A program made the translations under genes and the position numbers. 64,000 nucleotides of DNA from Daldinia sp. FL1419 (taxonomy: Eukaryota > Ascomycota > Sordariomycetes > Xylariales > Hypoxylaceae): the NCBI GenBank assembly GCA_025201765.1, contig MU623363.1, positions 255,192 to 319,191 on the forward strand, given 5' to 3'. Of the stretch, positions 36,148 to 47,535 are shown one piece after another. The number at the start of each line of letters is the position of its first letter. The first letter of the stretch is position 1. The notes under the pieces are model-generated. The model had not been told where the DNA came from. It did no database searches and saw only the letters and a list, made by a program, of their open reading frames with translations.

Positions 36148-38310
36148 TCAACCAGCTGCATTCCTATCCTCAGCGTCCCGAGCCGACTGTTCCCAGTCCG
36201 AGACGCATGTGTACCAGAACTCCACCGCGGCAACTCTACCATAGGGGTTAGCAACTCTTTCCAAGTTCGGGTGCGGGATTTTCTAGGAGCGTGTGCCGGA
36301 TGGACTTACAGGGCCAATCCTATCGTAGTTCCCAGCCACAAACCTATAAGCTTCCAATCGAGTGCAAAAGCGGTGGCAAACGAGATGGGCAAAGCGAGTA
36401 GGTAGTAGATCGACAGGTTTGCGTAACCACCAAATGACTGCTTCCCGATGCCTCGAAGCAAACCGTGGGCGACGGCTGCAAGCCCGTCGAAAACCTGCAT
36501 AACCGCTACTAGCGGCATTACTTTCGCCACTATGGCGATGACTTCTTCATCCTGGGTGAAGAGAAGCGGGAGTTGATACCGGAGACCTGCGAGTAAGCTT
36601 AGGTTGAACAACCCGATAATACAACCCGCCCCGAATGCCTTGGCTTCGTTAGTTTGTACGTCTCGAGACTCTGTTGATACCCAAGGTAACTTACAACTTT
36701 GGCCGATGTCTTGGCAGCATTGACTAGACGAGCCCCTATTAAGTTGGCAACACGTGTAGAGGCCGCTATGGAAACGGGGAAAGGGATATTGAATGTTGTT
36801 GTGGTCAGAGTGATCAGAATGCTCTGTGCTGCCAGGTAGGACGTTCCAAATTGGCTTGTCGCCAAGGTGAGAATTTCAAATGCAAGCCATTCAGCCATCA
36901 CCATCACCATGCCGGGCAATGCGAGCCGAACCATGGGACCTGCGATACGTTAGTCGTCAGCATGCAACGATACCTGCAATAGTGCTGCCAACGAAGTTGT
37001 ATTGAGACATACCCCAATTGCTAAGAGCACGCCGAGTGAAGCCTCCCCAGCATTGCGATCCGTCTACAAAACACACGTAGGATAGTAGTAGCAGCGGCAT
37101 TAACGTTTGCGTTATCGCAACAGAAATAGGCGCCCCGACGAAGCCGAAGCCAAAGTGCCAAACGAGAAGCCAATTCATGAATATGTTAAGAGGGGCCGCG
37201 ATTAACAAGACATACGTTGTCGCGATGAAAAGACCTTGCGACAGAACAAACCGTTTGCCTCCCTCAAACGCAACAAATCCAGGCACACCTGCGATGATAA
37301 CACGAAGGTAGAGACCCGCGAGCTCGGCCGACCGCGGGTCAGGGACAATACGGACGAGTATATCCTCGGCAAAGTAGAACAGCACAGCGACGGGAATAAC
37401 AAGCGACCATAAGAAGTAAACCATTCTCTGGAGCTGCAAACCAACTAAATGTTTATGACCTGACCCAAACGCCTGGGCGCAGAGTGTATCTAAACTCGTT
37501 GCTAGGCCCTGCATTGGCGCATAACAGCAAATATTCGCCGTCATAGTAGCCACTACGATGATATTAGCGGTTGTGTGATAGCGGAATGAATAGAAACGTT
37601 CCCAACTTACAACTCACGGCACCCAACTCAACCTTTCCAATCCGTCCCACAGCAAAAATGCTCGTGATATTGATGCTATATTGCAGCAAAAATGTCAGGA
37701 TCAGCGACCGCGAATAAGTTGCTATTGTCTTGGCCTCCCTCTGCCAGGTAGTCTCTATCATCCCTGAAGCCACCGCGGCGTCCCACTGCTCATTGAGGTG
37801 CTCACGATGCGGAGCTGACTGGTCGGCAGCACCAGCAAGCAAGGGTGAAGTTTCCGAGGGCTGAATCGTGATCCTGGGGGCTTCCTCATCCTCCGGTTTG
37901 CGGACTTTGGTACTAAACATTGTCTTATACAGCCTGGAGAACATCCCAGGCTGTTCTTCTGGGATATGTTTAGGCGGGAGAATATGATTATCTCTCAACA
38001 GACTGCGCTCAGCATCGCGAGACTGCCTCTTCTCGATCCTGGTGAGAACAGGCTCGTTAACAGGGTCGATTACGAGACTTGGTCGCCTATAGCCAAAAGC
38101 CATTCCAGTAGGCTGGGTATATAAGACAGGTCCACTCTCGGTCTCAGACTCGGACTCGGATCCATCAAAGGCCTCCTCGACTGCTTCGTCTTCGGAGCAC
38201 TCGGCCAGATCGCTAGCCAGTATACTCTGCGCTATGGGCGAGGCGGATTTGAAAGACGAAGCCATGTCCAAGCCCCTTCTTCTGGGGGGAATCGGTTTGG
38301 TATTAGGCAT
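36148..38310 (-). CDS. MATE-family multidrug/toxin efflux transporter
   Basis: Integral membrane cation antiporter of the MatE family; substrates are unknown, and yeast relatives (Erc1 type) sit in the vacuolar or plasma membrane. Model: complement(join(36148..36235, 36310..36638, 36695..36939, 37013..37552, 37611..38310)), 633 aa. About 195 hydrophilic, acidic-rich residues precede the first membrane segment (SLILTFLLQYSINITSIF), as is common in fungal members. The family pattern of two repeats follows, including GAVSLATMTANICCYAPMQG, DTLCAQAFGSG and, in the second half, GTSYLAAQSILITLT and TRVANLIGARL. All four introns (58, 73, 56 and 74 nt) are confirmed by restored conserved motifs, for example GAVS-LATM and SAKV-AFGAGC. 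The short last exon encodes a hydrophilic tail. It is divergent to the DUF202 gene. Confidence 0.94.
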
Positions 38311-39384
38311 CTCGTCGTTTTATAAGAAAGTTAAAGGGGGGAAAGGTTTTTTTAATATTACGCTTGAAAAAGTAAGGGGAAGCAAGTCGGCCACATCGGT
38401 GAGTAACGGATGGTTGCTCGGGGCGTGAACTATTGTTCCCTCCCAAACTCTGGCGACTTCAAAGCGCAAAATTTTTAAATTTTTTCAGTAGTTAAGGTAA
38501 TTCTACTTTTCAAGATATAGACTAAGGGGCCCGTGATTTATATTAATATGAGCTTTATAAAAAGAAAAAAAAAGGTTTAAGAATATATCGCGATAACTAG
38601 GTAGACTACTATTATCTAGTAAGATTTCACTATAGTTCAATAGCCTACGTTGACTCAATACGACGGCTTTAGTGCGTACACTCTGTCTCCAGTTTTAGGA
38701 GGCAATCGAAATTTGCGGCGGCCTGGGTCCCCGCCTTGATCGGCCGTCACCGGAGGTCGTTTACAGGCGTTGCCGTCATATTATATGGTCTAGCCTGGGC
38801 TTGCTCGGCTGCTTGGGGGGCGGGTAGATACCTACATAATGGCGCTGTTAAAGTGGGCTGGGATGGCATTACGGCTCGGGAACGAGAGGTAAGACAAGAA
38901 AAAGAAAAACATTGCGTTGCATATTTGCATACGAAGGTCCCTTGGTGCAAATCCGTTAATGGTATGGATGCGAACTGCTAGACTTTAGAGGCAGGTAGGC
39001 GATGCTAACCGTTACCGCGGCTTAGGTTAGGTATTGTACCTCTTATTATTAATATACATAGGTACCTACCTTGTAGGTAGGTATACCCTGCTATATGAAG
39101 AAGCTAGGGTTAGTGTACACTATGTATAGTGTAAACGGCCCCACTCCTTTATGATTCGTACGCAAAGGTCCCCCGGATTCCCGTTTTAAGCCTCTGATCC
39201 ATTTGCGATATCTAGCGCCAATCATAGCGTCGTCAACCCGAAGCGAATAATAAACAATATGCATGGTCACATTGTAATCCAAACCTTGATATCATATATC
39301 ATCTTTATATACTCGCCCAGTTAGTCCGTCCGACGTAGTAAAAATAGGTAGGTAAGTTTGGGATCTAAGCTACCTAGGTTAGTT
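38311..39384. promoter_or_regulatory. Divergent MATE/DUF202 intergenic region
   Basis: About 1.07 kb between the two start codons. The part near 38450-38700 is AT-rich with long A and T runs; near 39060-39090 there is a TACCTA/TAGGTA inverted motif. The short ORFs at 38736-38981 and 39091-39282 are unrecognised. It probably contains both promoters. Confidence 0.5.
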
Positions 39385-40136
39385 ATGCCATCCTTACATC
39401 CCGACCCCGAAGACCCTCGGCCATCACAGTCCTGCTGCGGCGGTCTCTCGCTCACGGAGCTGAGCCGCCCGGTTGAAGTCGACGATACTTTTGTTAGCAA
39501 TGTCTTTTGGAGCTGGCCTATCCTCGGACCGCTACTCGTCGAGAACGAGACGAGTGATACGCGTGATCACTGCGCCAATGAGCGAAGTTAGTTTCTCCTT
39601 ATTATTATTATTATTATTTATATTATAAATATTTAAAAAGGTGACATAGCTATACTGCATGTGTAAGAGTACTAATAATACTATGTTCGAATAGCTTTCC
39701 TATCATATCTAAGGCTCTCCATCTACATGGCTATCGTCGCTATTGCCATCGTCTTATCCTTTCACCTCAAATCGCAGCCCTCAGACCTCGAATTGCGCAT
39801 GGCCAAACCGCTTGGTATCGTCTTTTGGCTCTTGTCTATAGCCTGTCTAGTTCTCGGACTCGGCAACTACGTTAGTACGTCTCTTTCCGCATCCTGCTAT
39901 AAATCGAAGTCGTCTCTAATAGCAATGAGTAGAAACCCTGGATAAGTACAGCAGAAAAGTCGCCATAGTCCAGACGGGCTGGAGAACGCAATCCGTAAGT
40001 TACCGCGTAGTATCATCGCCTAGGTATGTAGCTCTCGGACTAATAAGATGTAAAGATCATGTCACTCATCTCATTATCGATCGTGGGCACCTGCATCATA
40101 CTACTGGTAATCACCAAGGCACAAGCAGAAGAATAG
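39385..40136 (+). CDS. DUF202 family small membrane protein
   Basis: A 174-aa membrane protein of the DUF202 (YidH-like) family, whose domain also forms the membrane part of fungal VTC proteins; its own function is not established. Model: join(39385..39586, 39695..39874, 39933..39994, 40056..40136). The hydrophilic N terminus (MPSLHPDPEDPRPSQS) is followed by the family signature NERTFLSYLRLSIYMA, restored exactly across intron 1. There are three membrane segments: YMAIVAIAIVLSFHL, PLGIVFWLLSIACLVLGL and a third near the C terminus (SIVGTCIILLVI). The NYVKTLDKYSRK loop is restored by intron 2. The third intron could use one of two acceptors; only 40056 keeps the frame into the last helix. Intron 1 contains a (TTA)n tract. 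The start is the first ATG; the frame is open slightly upstream. Confidence 0.9.
39602..39619. repeat. (TTA)n microsatellite in intron 1 of the DUF202 gene
   Basis: A TTA trinucleotide run inside the 108-nt first intron, downstream of the GTTAGT donor. Length changes here would not alter the protein but could affect splicing. Confidence 0.75.
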
Positions 40137-40397
40137 CTACACTTCTTCTCAATTCCGCTTGCCCGTCTGTTCATTTAACTCCTGGATTTATATACATAAT
40201 CTGCTCTCATGAATTTGTTGATATATACCCCGTATCCCGGACCAAGTACGCCAAACACCACAATCAAATGCCAGCTCCGATAGTTTCGATAACTCCGACT
40301 ACATATAACCTCAACTTTACGGACAACCATGCTAGGGGTATATCGAAGCTTCTTCCAAGCCCTAAACAATATTTGGGTCTTTTCGTTATATGATGCC

Positions 40398-42676
40398 TTA
40401 TTCTGTTTGACAGAACAGATCCTGTGCCGATAGCCACTCCTTCTCTTTCAACTTCTCTGCGACTTGTGCACCGCAATTGCCGGCCTTTTCTCGGAATTCG
40501 TCTGAGTACTTCGTGGCGAGCGAATTCAGTTCTTCGAAGCCTGTCTCCTGCCCGTCCCAGGCTAGTATAGGCAACTCGCCAAATGGGCGCAAACTTCCTT
40601 TATTAGGAAGACTGTCAAGCAGGGACACTGGGGCAAGGGTAATCTCCGGCCCTGCTCGGATTTTCTGCCTAACATTCTCGATTTCTTCCTCGCTTGCGTC
40701 GTCTGCTAAGAGCGGCTTCGAGTTTTCTTCAGTAGCATACTCCTCTGGTATATGCTTTAGCTCTCTATGAACCGTGGCCAAATTACTAGAGGTGTCAACG
40801 CCAGGGTACAGCGTCAAATAGCCTCGTGCCCGGGCTAGTCTCAAGGCGTGTTCTAGCCAAGATGGATGCTGTGTGCTTACGACCTTTTCTGATAGAATCG
40901 TTGGGACAAATTCTGACCCCTGCTTAGCCTCTAATGATTTAGAAACGAAATCATGCAGTTCCACCCATTTATCACCTAGGAAAAGCACAGCATTGCTGGT
41001 GGGCGCTTGCCATAAAAACGAAGTTGAAACCTCATCCTGTGAAGTATCGCTAGATTGGTCACTTTTCAGTAGCGAAGGCAGGGAAAATGAGCTTTTCCCG
41101 TCTAGCAGCTGAAGAGGTTGTTCAAGGCTGATACCAAAAAGTCGGCGGTCCCAGTGCTGGTGGGTAGAAATGGCTGAGTATTTGTATTCTAATAAAGAGT
41201 ATTTTAGGTCTATAAGGGCTGGTTAATAGTGCGCTTGGTTGAGAAGGGTATGGCGCTTACAGTGGAAGAAATGAGGTGATAATTCGGCTTGCGGAGATAG
41301 CACTAATATATGCGAAAGCTCTGATTGAGCCGGCCAAAATGATTCAAGAAAGTTAGCAGAACTTTCTTCCTCATTCATCCTCTTGCGAGGTATACGGTGG
41401 CGTAGGGAAAGATGCCGAGCATTAGTTGGGTTGGGGACATGAGCGGGTGGCCAGGCGAACGATTCGAGAAAGTTCTTAGTTGAAGGATCAATGTCGTGAG
41501 GAAGCTCAATAGTGAGATGAGGGACCGAGCTGGAGGTGAAGTCGGCAGCACTGAGCGATCTGAGAAGTCTTATTAGACTCCCCGAAGTTCCTGGTACTGC
41601 GTGGATGAGAATATCAATATGTACTTTGTTCCACACTTGATCATATGGTTAGCAGTGTCAGAAACAGCGAAGCGGTGAAGCGTCTTACTGCGCAAGGCTT
41701 GGCTGTCGAGCTTCGTTAACCACTCGAGCCTCTTCCCAGATCCGCGCGGTAGCTCGATTAATGTATTCTTCTTGACGTTGGTGTGCTGCTGTGCGGCCCG
41801 TAGGAAGAAAGGTTCCTCGTCGTTTGAACCGTCTATGAAAATGGCTTGTGGGTGCATGTAGTAAAATATATGATCTGAAATAGACATAAGCAAATGCGCT
41901 TGTGTCGTGGGAGAGTTAATACGCACGCAATGCTCGAAACACAGCATTTTCCATTCGCTCGTCCGTCGATATCTGTGCATAATCGGGACGCGCATCTTAT
42001 AATCAAGTTAGCGGGTGATCGTACCGTCCGCTACTCTGCGAGGGCGAGGATTACCGTGGAATATAATGTGACAAGAATCGTCAATGCCGTTTATTTTGCG
42101 CAGGTCTCGTATGTCGATCTCACTTCGACCCATTAGTGCAAAGTGCACGTAGTTTTGTAACTCAGTTCCCATCTGGCAGGCGATTGGCAGCAACGTCGCC
42201 GCGCTCTTAAGGCTCGAGGTCGCAAACAGAACATTCCTATTAATCGCCATGGTCCCTCTTGTGCCACCGATCGCATGCAACGTTTGCGCCAATTCAAGGA
42301 ACTTGAAAGGTCCATTGAAGTTGCGCTCGGGCGTAGTCGGCGGACGACTATGCGGTTTAACTGGAGGCGGTTTGGACCGTTCGTAAGAAGGGCTCTTGGG
42401 AGTAGGGTCGTCGAGGTCTATATAGGTGTAGCTTGGACGGCGCATCTGCACGTTAGGACCGAGGACGGGAATATTCTTAACGAAGAGGTAGATGAACACA
42501 GCTACGACAAGTACGATAGCTATCCGTTTAAGCGACCGGCGCGGAGGGACTCTAGCAGGATGCCAATTAGGCTGTCGCGAGCCAGCGCCGTTCTTAAAGG
42601 ACTTATGGTCATCATCCTTCTTTCCCAGCTCTTCGTCACTAAGGAAGAATCCTCTCATCTTCCCCCACATAGACAT
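40398..42676 (-). CDS. Type II membrane glycosyltransferase-2-like protein
   Basis: Predicted Golgi or ER type II membrane protein resembling fungal proteins annotated as glycosyltransferase 2; the reaction is unknown. Model: complement(join(40398..41209, 41261..41635, 41689..41874, 41927..41995, 42055..42676)), 687 aa. A short cytosolic tail is followed by one membrane anchor (residues about 52-67, IAIVLVVAVFIYLFV), a Pro-rich stem, then a GT-A-like region. In that region VHIDILIHAVPGTSGSLIRL and PHLTIELPHDIDPS fit the first half of a family 2 fold, and HILVLSPQAELSPHFFHYLK the central part. A classical DXD is not obvious. Introns are only 51-59 nt. The start is the ATG at 42676; the longer frame to 42724 begins with TTG. 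It shares an upstream region with Syo1. Family call moderate, gene model good. Confidence 0.84.
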
Positions 42677-43628
42677 ACCCGACCTTCGGGACGGGCCACT
42701 GAAGCGCAAGCAGAAGACGAGCAAGCTAGGAGGCAGATATCACAGCGAAGTCCTCAGGAGTGAAAATAGCTTTTGAAGCTGCATCTCAGAATCGCGATTC
42801 CAAGATTATGTAAAAGTTTCGCACGCGAAGCTGGGTCAATTAGACTGGGTTGCTGAAAAGTGATAGGTACCTACCTATCTACTATGAAGAGCTTCTAACG
42901 ACAGAAGTTTGGGGCTGAGCGACGATGAAGCTCTGTGGAGCGACGATCCCACTGCTTTTTAGGGGTCCAAGCTTAGTGTTTTACCCGCGAACCGGACGAT
43001 CTGGGAAGATTGTCACTGATTGTCACTGATTATTAATACGTACGGACGTGTAATACACGAAATATCTAAGAAAGAAAACGTATTATATTGCATGGATATT
43101 CGTATAGATGGGTAATGTTCATGATAAATTCCAGTAATAGGTTATATACCTACGAATGTACCTTAGGTAACCTTTATACCGTTTGATATGACGGATTGGA
43201 ACTGCCCGCCTCAAAAACTTAAAATCCCGTCAGTACGATAAGCCCCATGATGGGAAGCTTGGCAGATTGACTCCACATAAAAGTTACATACGTACCAGCA
43301 TATATTTTTACATGGTACTGTAGCTCGCTAGATAGCTCTTGTATAACTACCCAGGTAATTACCTATCTTCCGTATCGTAGGTCAAGTTCCACGGTGGGGT
43401 ACGTTAAGTTAAGCCTTAGCACAAGTCTTGGATACGAGCCGTTGGAAATTTTTCTAACTAGAAATTTAAATTTCAGCTTCACGTATAAGTGTCTGTTTGT
43501 TCAACACGTTGAAGCTTCCAATATCTAGTGGCCTCTTTATCCTCAGCGAGAGTATTAGTTTTAAGTGAATCTTTTTTCCTTCTTTTTTAAAAATTTCTTT
43601 TTCCATTTGGGGGGTTTTTTTTCTTACC
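42677..43628. promoter_or_regulatory. Divergent glycosyltransferase-like/Syo1 intergenic region
   Basis: About 950 bp between divergent start codons, without a recognisable ORF. A 12-bp direct repeat, GATTGTCACTGA, occurs twice at about 43010-43032. The last 60 bp before the Syo1 ATG is T-rich, a typical fungal leader composition. Confidence 0.5.
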
Positions 43629-45647
43629 ATGGCCAAATCTCGTCGCAACAGGGCCAAGGGTAATCAGCGTTCCGATCCGATCGCTAAGCCAGTGAAACCA
43701 CCTTCAGACCCGGAATTAGCTGCGATAAGAGAGAAAAGCATCTTGCCCGTCTTGAAGGATCTTCAGAGCTCCGAGCCAAAATCTAGAACTGCTGCTGCTG
43801 GGGCCATCGCCAATATAGTTCAGGACCCCAAATGCCGGAAACTACTTTTGCGCGAGAAGATTGTTCATATTCTTCTTAATGAGACCCTAACCGACGCAAG
43901 CTTGGAGAGTCGGGCAGCAGGATGGGAAATTCTCCGCATCCTTACAGCTGAGGAAGAATCAGACTTTTGTGTCCACTTATATCGGGTCGATGTTCTGACT
44001 GCTATTCAGCATGCTTGCGCAAAGGTAAGATCTGAGCGGTGTTAAGAGTAAGAGTTTACAGATCATGATCGACTAACGGTCACATAGATAGCAGCTACCA
44101 TCACCTCTTCGAATCCTGCTTTCAGCAAGATCACCAAAGCTGAGCAGAACTTCGTTTGGAGTATTGCAGAATCGCTTACTGCCATATTATTAGCGTTAGC
44201 TGAAGCACAACCTGAAGCTCTAGACGCGGCTGCACGCAACGAGCAAATAGTTTCCTTTCTCTTTACTCTCGTCTTAACAGACTTCACAACTGCGCCAGTC
44301 CTGAATAGTGCTCTCTTATGCATGATAACATTCTCCGAGCTGAGCAAAGAGTTTGGAGAAGTAGTGACTGGTCATAAAACCTTTAAACAACTCGTCGCAT
44401 TCAAGAATGGCGGTGGCTATAAGGCTGTCCTAGCTTGCGCTGTGTTGCACAACATATCATCTCTGTCGCCACTCAATACCGGAGCGGAAGAAGCTTCTGA
44501 TGCTGTCCTCATTCCCACGCTTACCCAGGTACTCGAGCATGCTCAACTCAACGGAGGCACGTCGAATGGCGACAGCTCAACGAGCCCGGCAGAGACTTTG
44601 CAGTTGGCCCTAGAGATTCTTGCAGATATCGGCACCACCCTACAGCAGACGCTTGAACAGGGGAATAAGTCGGGAGGGAAAAGAGAAGTACCGGGGGAAG
44701 CAGAAAATGCTATGGAGGCTGATGGCGATGAGGATCTGTTCGACAATGAATCCGATGAAGAGGATGGTGACAATGGAGATGACGATGAGATGGACCAGGA
44801 CGAAATGGAAGCAGACATGGAAATGGTTACTGGAGCAGACGACGGTGATAATATTGAGGGTATTGACGACTTGCCTGCCTTAAGAGAACTTATCCACAAG
44901 GCAATTCCGCAAGTCGTGAAACTGCTTCGCGCCAATGGTGGCAATGACGAGACTTCGGAATTAATTCGCGGCCACGCGTTAACGGTTCTGAATAATATCT
45001 CTTGGACGGTAAGCTGTATTGATTTCGCCGATAAGTCTAATAAAGCGATACAGCGCGCGTGGACGCCGGCGGCGCATACGATCTGGCAACAAATAATAGC
45101 GCCGGTACTTTCGAGCAATACGTCCGACGTTGAACTTGCGTCGATCGTGGCGAGCCTCGCATGGGCTATCGCAAGGACTCTTCACGGGCAGGCGTTCCTC
45201 AGCGTAGATGAGCACAAAAAGTTCATATCGCTCTACCACGCATCCAGAAACCTCAATTCGGACCAGGAGGATCCATTCCAAAGCCTTGGCGTCAAGTGTA
45301 TTGGGGTGCTTGGACAATTTGCGCTCGTTGGACCGATTGAATTGAACCGGGAAATGGGTATCTTCCTGCTCACGGTTGTAAAAGGATTACCCGAGACACC
45401 GGCAGCTGACGCCGTGGAGGCGTTGAACCAATTGTTCGACATTTACGGCGACGAGAATAAGCCATGGGATAAGGAAGTCTTCTGGAAGGATAACTTCCTG
45501 CAGCATTTCGAAGAAGTGGCTCCAAGGGTGAAGGCCATGGTGAAGACGATTGATAAGAGGAAATCAGCCGAGCTGCGCGTGCGTGCTGAAGAAGCGAACT
45601 TGAATCTTTCTAGATTCATCAGGTATAAGCAGAAGCATAGGCCTTGA
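43629..45647 (+). CDS. SYO1: Symportin 1 (Syo1), Rpl5/Rpl11 co-import chaperone
   Basis: ARM/HEAT-repeat adaptor that carries ribosomal proteins Rpl5 and Rpl11 together into the nucleus with Kap104 for 5S RNP assembly. Model: join(43629..44024, 44088..45647), 651 aa, with one 63-nt intron. The N terminus MAKSRRNRAKGNQRSDPIAK is the basic, Pro/Tyr-type nuclear import region. Helical repeats follow (ILPVLKDLQSSEPKSRTAAA onwards). A long acidic insert lies at roughly residues 345-385 (many D/E), matching the acidic loop of Syo1. The C-terminal repeats end in ARVKAMVKTIDKRKSAELRV. The animal counterpart is HEATR3. It is divergent to the glycosyltransferase-like gene and about 1.9 kb from the DEAD-box gene DBP10. 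Confidence 0.93.
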
Positions 45648-45826
45648 ATGGGTACATTCGTAACAAGATGAATGGGCTACGTTTACGATATGCTGACCAA
45701 GGTAGCACAAGATATTGATCTACGAGGCCAAAATGACTACGTTGAGAATATTGGCCGTTGAAACTTAGGTTTTACGTCGAGTTGCAAGGGAATCGGTGTA
45801 GTTGATGTGTCGTTGGCCTTCACCCG

Positions 45827-46120
45827 TTATAGATTTAATGAGAGACGGGGTATATCGACCTCTTCGGCTTCCGTTACTGGCTCTGGTGTGTGTGCAGTCA
45901 TCGCAAGCCCTGGAAATGCATAGAAGCACGTACAGACTCACCTTGATACCCGGATCTTATTTGGAATGACGACGCATAAGCCGGGGTGAAGGGCGCCACA
46001 GCCACGATAAAAACGAAGAAATGACCGGTCTTAATGTAATGTCACTAAGGGAGTTAGGCTCATAGATATTTCGGTCTATCAAATAGAACTCACGTAGTAA
46101 CCCATGACGTAGTCATCCAT
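45827..46120 (-). CDS. Tentative small membrane protein gene
   Basis: Not a recognised family. Proposed model: complement(join(45827..45882, 45942..46029, 46094..46120)), 56 aa. Splice sites are canonical (GTGAGT donors twice; acceptors TTAAG and CACCAG), and introns are 64 and 59 nt. The product would begin MDDYVMGYYTGHFFVF, contain one hydrophobic segment (FFVFIVAVAPFTPAYA) and end with an acidic tail (EPVTEAEEVDIPRL). The frame is open upstream of the ATG to an acceptor-like CACAG at 46163, so a further 5' exon is possible. It would lie only 118 bp downstream of the J-protein stop, on the same strand. The coding potential of such a short chain cannot be judged without relatives or transcripts. 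Confidence 0.35.
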
Positions 46121-46168
46121 CACCCCTTTGCCGAACTTAGGGGTCGACGGTCGTGCGATTTTCTGTGT

Positions 46169-46192
46169 AAGCAAGCAAGCAAGCAAGCAAGC
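46169..46192. repeat. (AAGC)6 microsatellite
   Basis: Six AAGC units between the J-protein gene and the tentative small gene. On the minus strand they form a GCTT-rich, pyrimidine-biased tract just before an acceptor-like CAG. Confidence 0.85.
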
Positions 46193-46238
46193 ATATTCCC
46201 TGCCCCGTTTCTAGTATTAACATTTCCTACCACCTTTT

Positions 46239-47000
46239 TCAACCAATAGGCTTGAGCTTCTTTTTCTTCTTCCCACCGTCACCGGATTTTGATTTTTGAA
46301 ACTGGCGCCAGCTGTCGATGCGCTGGTCTCGCGTGCTCTCCCAATCCTGCTCGTGCTGCCTCTTGCGTTTGCGCTCCTCGATCTCCTGGTCTACCTTGCG
46401 CTGCTCGCGACCTTCCTCCTGCATCTGCGCTTTCATCTGGCGTTTCCGCCTCAACTCGTTGTCGATGAGGACCTCGCGGGTCTTCACGCGCCACTTTTGA
46501 GCGAAATCCTCTGTCTTGAGTTCGGGGCTGTCGACCGTCCATTTGTTCTCGCGGATGAGCAGCATACGCGCGTCTGCGATGGCTTCGTCTAGTCGCTCCC
46601 GGTGCTTCTCGTCCATCAACTCCGTCTGCGCTTTCTTCAGCCGGTCGAAAGCTTCTGGCGCCTGAGGGTTTTTCGTTTTGTCCGGATGGATGAGGAGGGA
46701 TTTCTTGCGGTAGGCTAGTTTGATGTCTGATTCGGGGACACCGGGATTCAGATCTAGAACTGCGTAGCTATGATAGATGTTAGAAATCTTCTTTTAACGG
46801 CAATTCACTGAAATAACTTACGCATCCAAACGGAAAGCTTTTAGGATTCGGTCGATTTCGGCATCCTAAATCGGCTGATGTTAGCAACATGCGATGGGGA
46901 TGCAACGGGCGCAACTTGCCTTGTCGAATTCCTTGGATTCCGACTCGAGCACGTCAAGTGCATCCTTGTCTTCAAGAGTGGTTTCGTCTTTTGATGCCAT
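46239..47000 (-). CDS. DNAJC8-like J-domain protein (spliceosome-associated)
   Basis: J-domain cochaperone resembling human DNAJC8 and fission yeast Spf31, which associate with the spliceosome; that role is inferred from the family. Model: complement(join(46239..46767, 46822..46865, 46920..47000)), 217 aa. The J domain spans about residues 40-105 (DAYAVLDLNPGVPESDIKLA onwards) with the HPD motif in LLIHPDKTK. A long charged helical region follows, with many K/R/E, and the tail is KKKKKLKPIG. Intron 1 (46866..46919) has a GC donor (GCAAGT) instead of GT, with a GCTAAC branch site and TTTAG acceptor; intron 2 (46768..46821) is canonical. It shares a 535-bp divergent upstream region with DBP10. 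Confidence 0.92.
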
Positions 47001-47535
47001 TCTGTCTTCTGTAGGACGATCTCGTAGGTAATAATCAATCCAGTGTAGTTGTAAGTTAAGAAAAAGGTATGCGTAAGATAAAAGTTTCGAATGTAATGGA
47101 AGTTTATAAGATTGTTAGGTGAACACTGTAAGTGCAAGAGGCTTAGAACGGCTGAAGGCGAGGAGATAAGGGAAGTTACGATATCATAGGTACAAAGATG
47201 TACTTATACCTAGGTTAGGTACTAGGTTAGGTAAGGTGCTTAGGTACCTAAATACATCTGCCTGGTTGTATTGTACAATGCATCAACAATTTTAGCAGGG
47301 GAGCAGGGGAGTGCCCAGGACTTAAATGCTTATCGGGCATTAGCGTATAGATAACGTTGGCAAGGGTCTTACAACTTCGAAAAAAGTTCTTGAGCCGCCC
47401 CACGACAGCTTCAATCTGAGATTGTACGCTCAGGTTTTTTTTTTTCTAATTGATTTGCCTTAATTTAGGCATTACACTGTGAGCGCTTGTACGTCTATGT
47501 AGGCTGCAAAAAGGTATATCGACAAGCGAACAAAA
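47001..47535. promoter_or_regulatory. Divergent J-protein/DBP10 intergenic region
   Basis: 535 bp between divergent starts. It contains a TACCTAGGTTAGGTAC-type palindromic stretch at about 47207-47250 and a T-tract just before the DBP10 leader. No ORF is credible. Confidence 0.55.

Noticed and set aside
28915..40136. Biosynthetic gene cluster suggested by IDI1, MATE transporter and acetyltransferase
   Set aside because: No terpene cyclase, prenyltransferase, PKS, NRPS or P450 lies nearby; IDI1 is the single-copy-type housekeeping enzyme.
42677..42724. 16-codon extension of the glycosyltransferase-like protein
   Set aside because: It begins with TTG; the ATG at 42676 gives a normal short cytosolic tail.
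44543..45118. 191-codon Ser-rich minus ORF
   Set aside because: It is antisense to the acidic insert of SYO1; Ser runs mirror GAT/GAG codons.
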